From an uncultured Kangiella sp. (lineage in GTDB: Bacteria > Pseudomonadota > Gammaproteobacteria > Enterobacterales > DSM-103792), in contig CAMLNB010000236.1 in the NCBI GenBank assembly GCA_946481205.1, positions 1 through 5,522 on the forward strand: 5,522 nucleotides of DNA. Direction: 5' to 3'. Below, piece after piece: positions 5,463 through 5,522 of the stretch (its first letter is position 1; each line of letters opens with the position of its first letter). The notes below the pieces were generated by a model. That model was not told where the DNA came from and made no database searches. It worked only from the letters and a program-made list of their open reading frames with translations. The position numbers and the translations under genes were made by a program.

Positions 5463-5522
5463 ACCCTGATTCGGGATTGAGCCAAGCCTGCAGGCTGGGC
5501 AACGGCTTCAAGCAGGTGCAAG
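5463..5522. other. Short 3' flank of the GST-like gene with an imperfect palindrome
   Basis: The last 60 bp hold no supported gene. AGCCTGCAGGCT (5485-5496) is a perfect 12-bp palindrome; its arms extend through GCC/GGC (5481-5483 with 5498-5500) after one A/G mismatch. No T-run follows, so it is not a classical intrinsic terminator, although a hairpin could still form at the transcript end. Confidence 0.35.

Noticed and set aside
5463..5522. The end of a convergent minus-strand gene in the last 60 bp
   Set aside because: Open frames exist there, but none shows a recognisable motif and they would run deep into the GST-like gene before stopping.
1..5522. A hidden mobile element, CRISPR array or defence system
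   Set aside because: No direct-repeat array, transposase, integrase or tRNA-like sequence is visible. The window is almost fully used by pilus genes and one GST-like gene.

Overview
The window comes from a GC-rich gammaproteobacterium. It carries the front half of an MSHA (mannose-sensitive haemagglutinin) type IV pilus assembly operon on the minus strand. Divergent from it, on the plus strand, is one glutathione S-transferase-like gene. MSHA operons with this gene order are known from Vibrio, Shewanella, Aeromonas, Pseudoalteromonas and relatives; nothing here fixes the genus.

Reading along the minus strand (right to left): mshI (PilM-like, 3649-4599), a separate PilN-like gene (3045-3662), mshJ (PilO-like, 2396-3064), mshK (PilP-like, about 2035-2403), mshL (outer-membrane secretin lipoprotein, 377-2038) and the first 114 codons of mshM (AAA ATPase, 344 to beyond the left edge). 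The first five overlap by 14, 20, 8 and 4 bp, and mshM follows after 32 bp. This is one polycistronic, translationally coupled unit, and mshI appears to be its first gene. Two starts are not ATG: TTG for mshI and probably GTG for mshK.

The five overlapping genes match the PilM-N-O-P-Q alignment complex of type IVa pili one for one. MshI would be the cytoplasmic ring protein. The PilN-like protein and MshJ would be inner-membrane coiled-coil partners. MshK would be the periplasmic connector, and MshL the outer-membrane gate through which the fibre passes. The pilins, motor ATPases and platform protein normally lie further along the operon, beyond the left edge.

A 203-bp divergent intergenic region (4600-4802) holds a candidate promoter for each direction, a perfect 6-bp inverted repeat with a 4-nt loop that overlaps the candidate GST -35 element, and a weak hairpin followed by six T. 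The GST-like gene (4803-5462) is complete. Its role has no evident link to pili. The last 60 bp hold an imperfect palindrome and no supported gene.

I see no mobile element, tRNA, rRNA or CRISPR array. The region looks like ordinary core pilus genes rather than a new system. The points most worth checking are the stand-alone PilN-like gene, the degenerate nucleotide-binding start of MshI, the Gly/Ser linker in MshL, and the operator-like repeat between the divergent genes.
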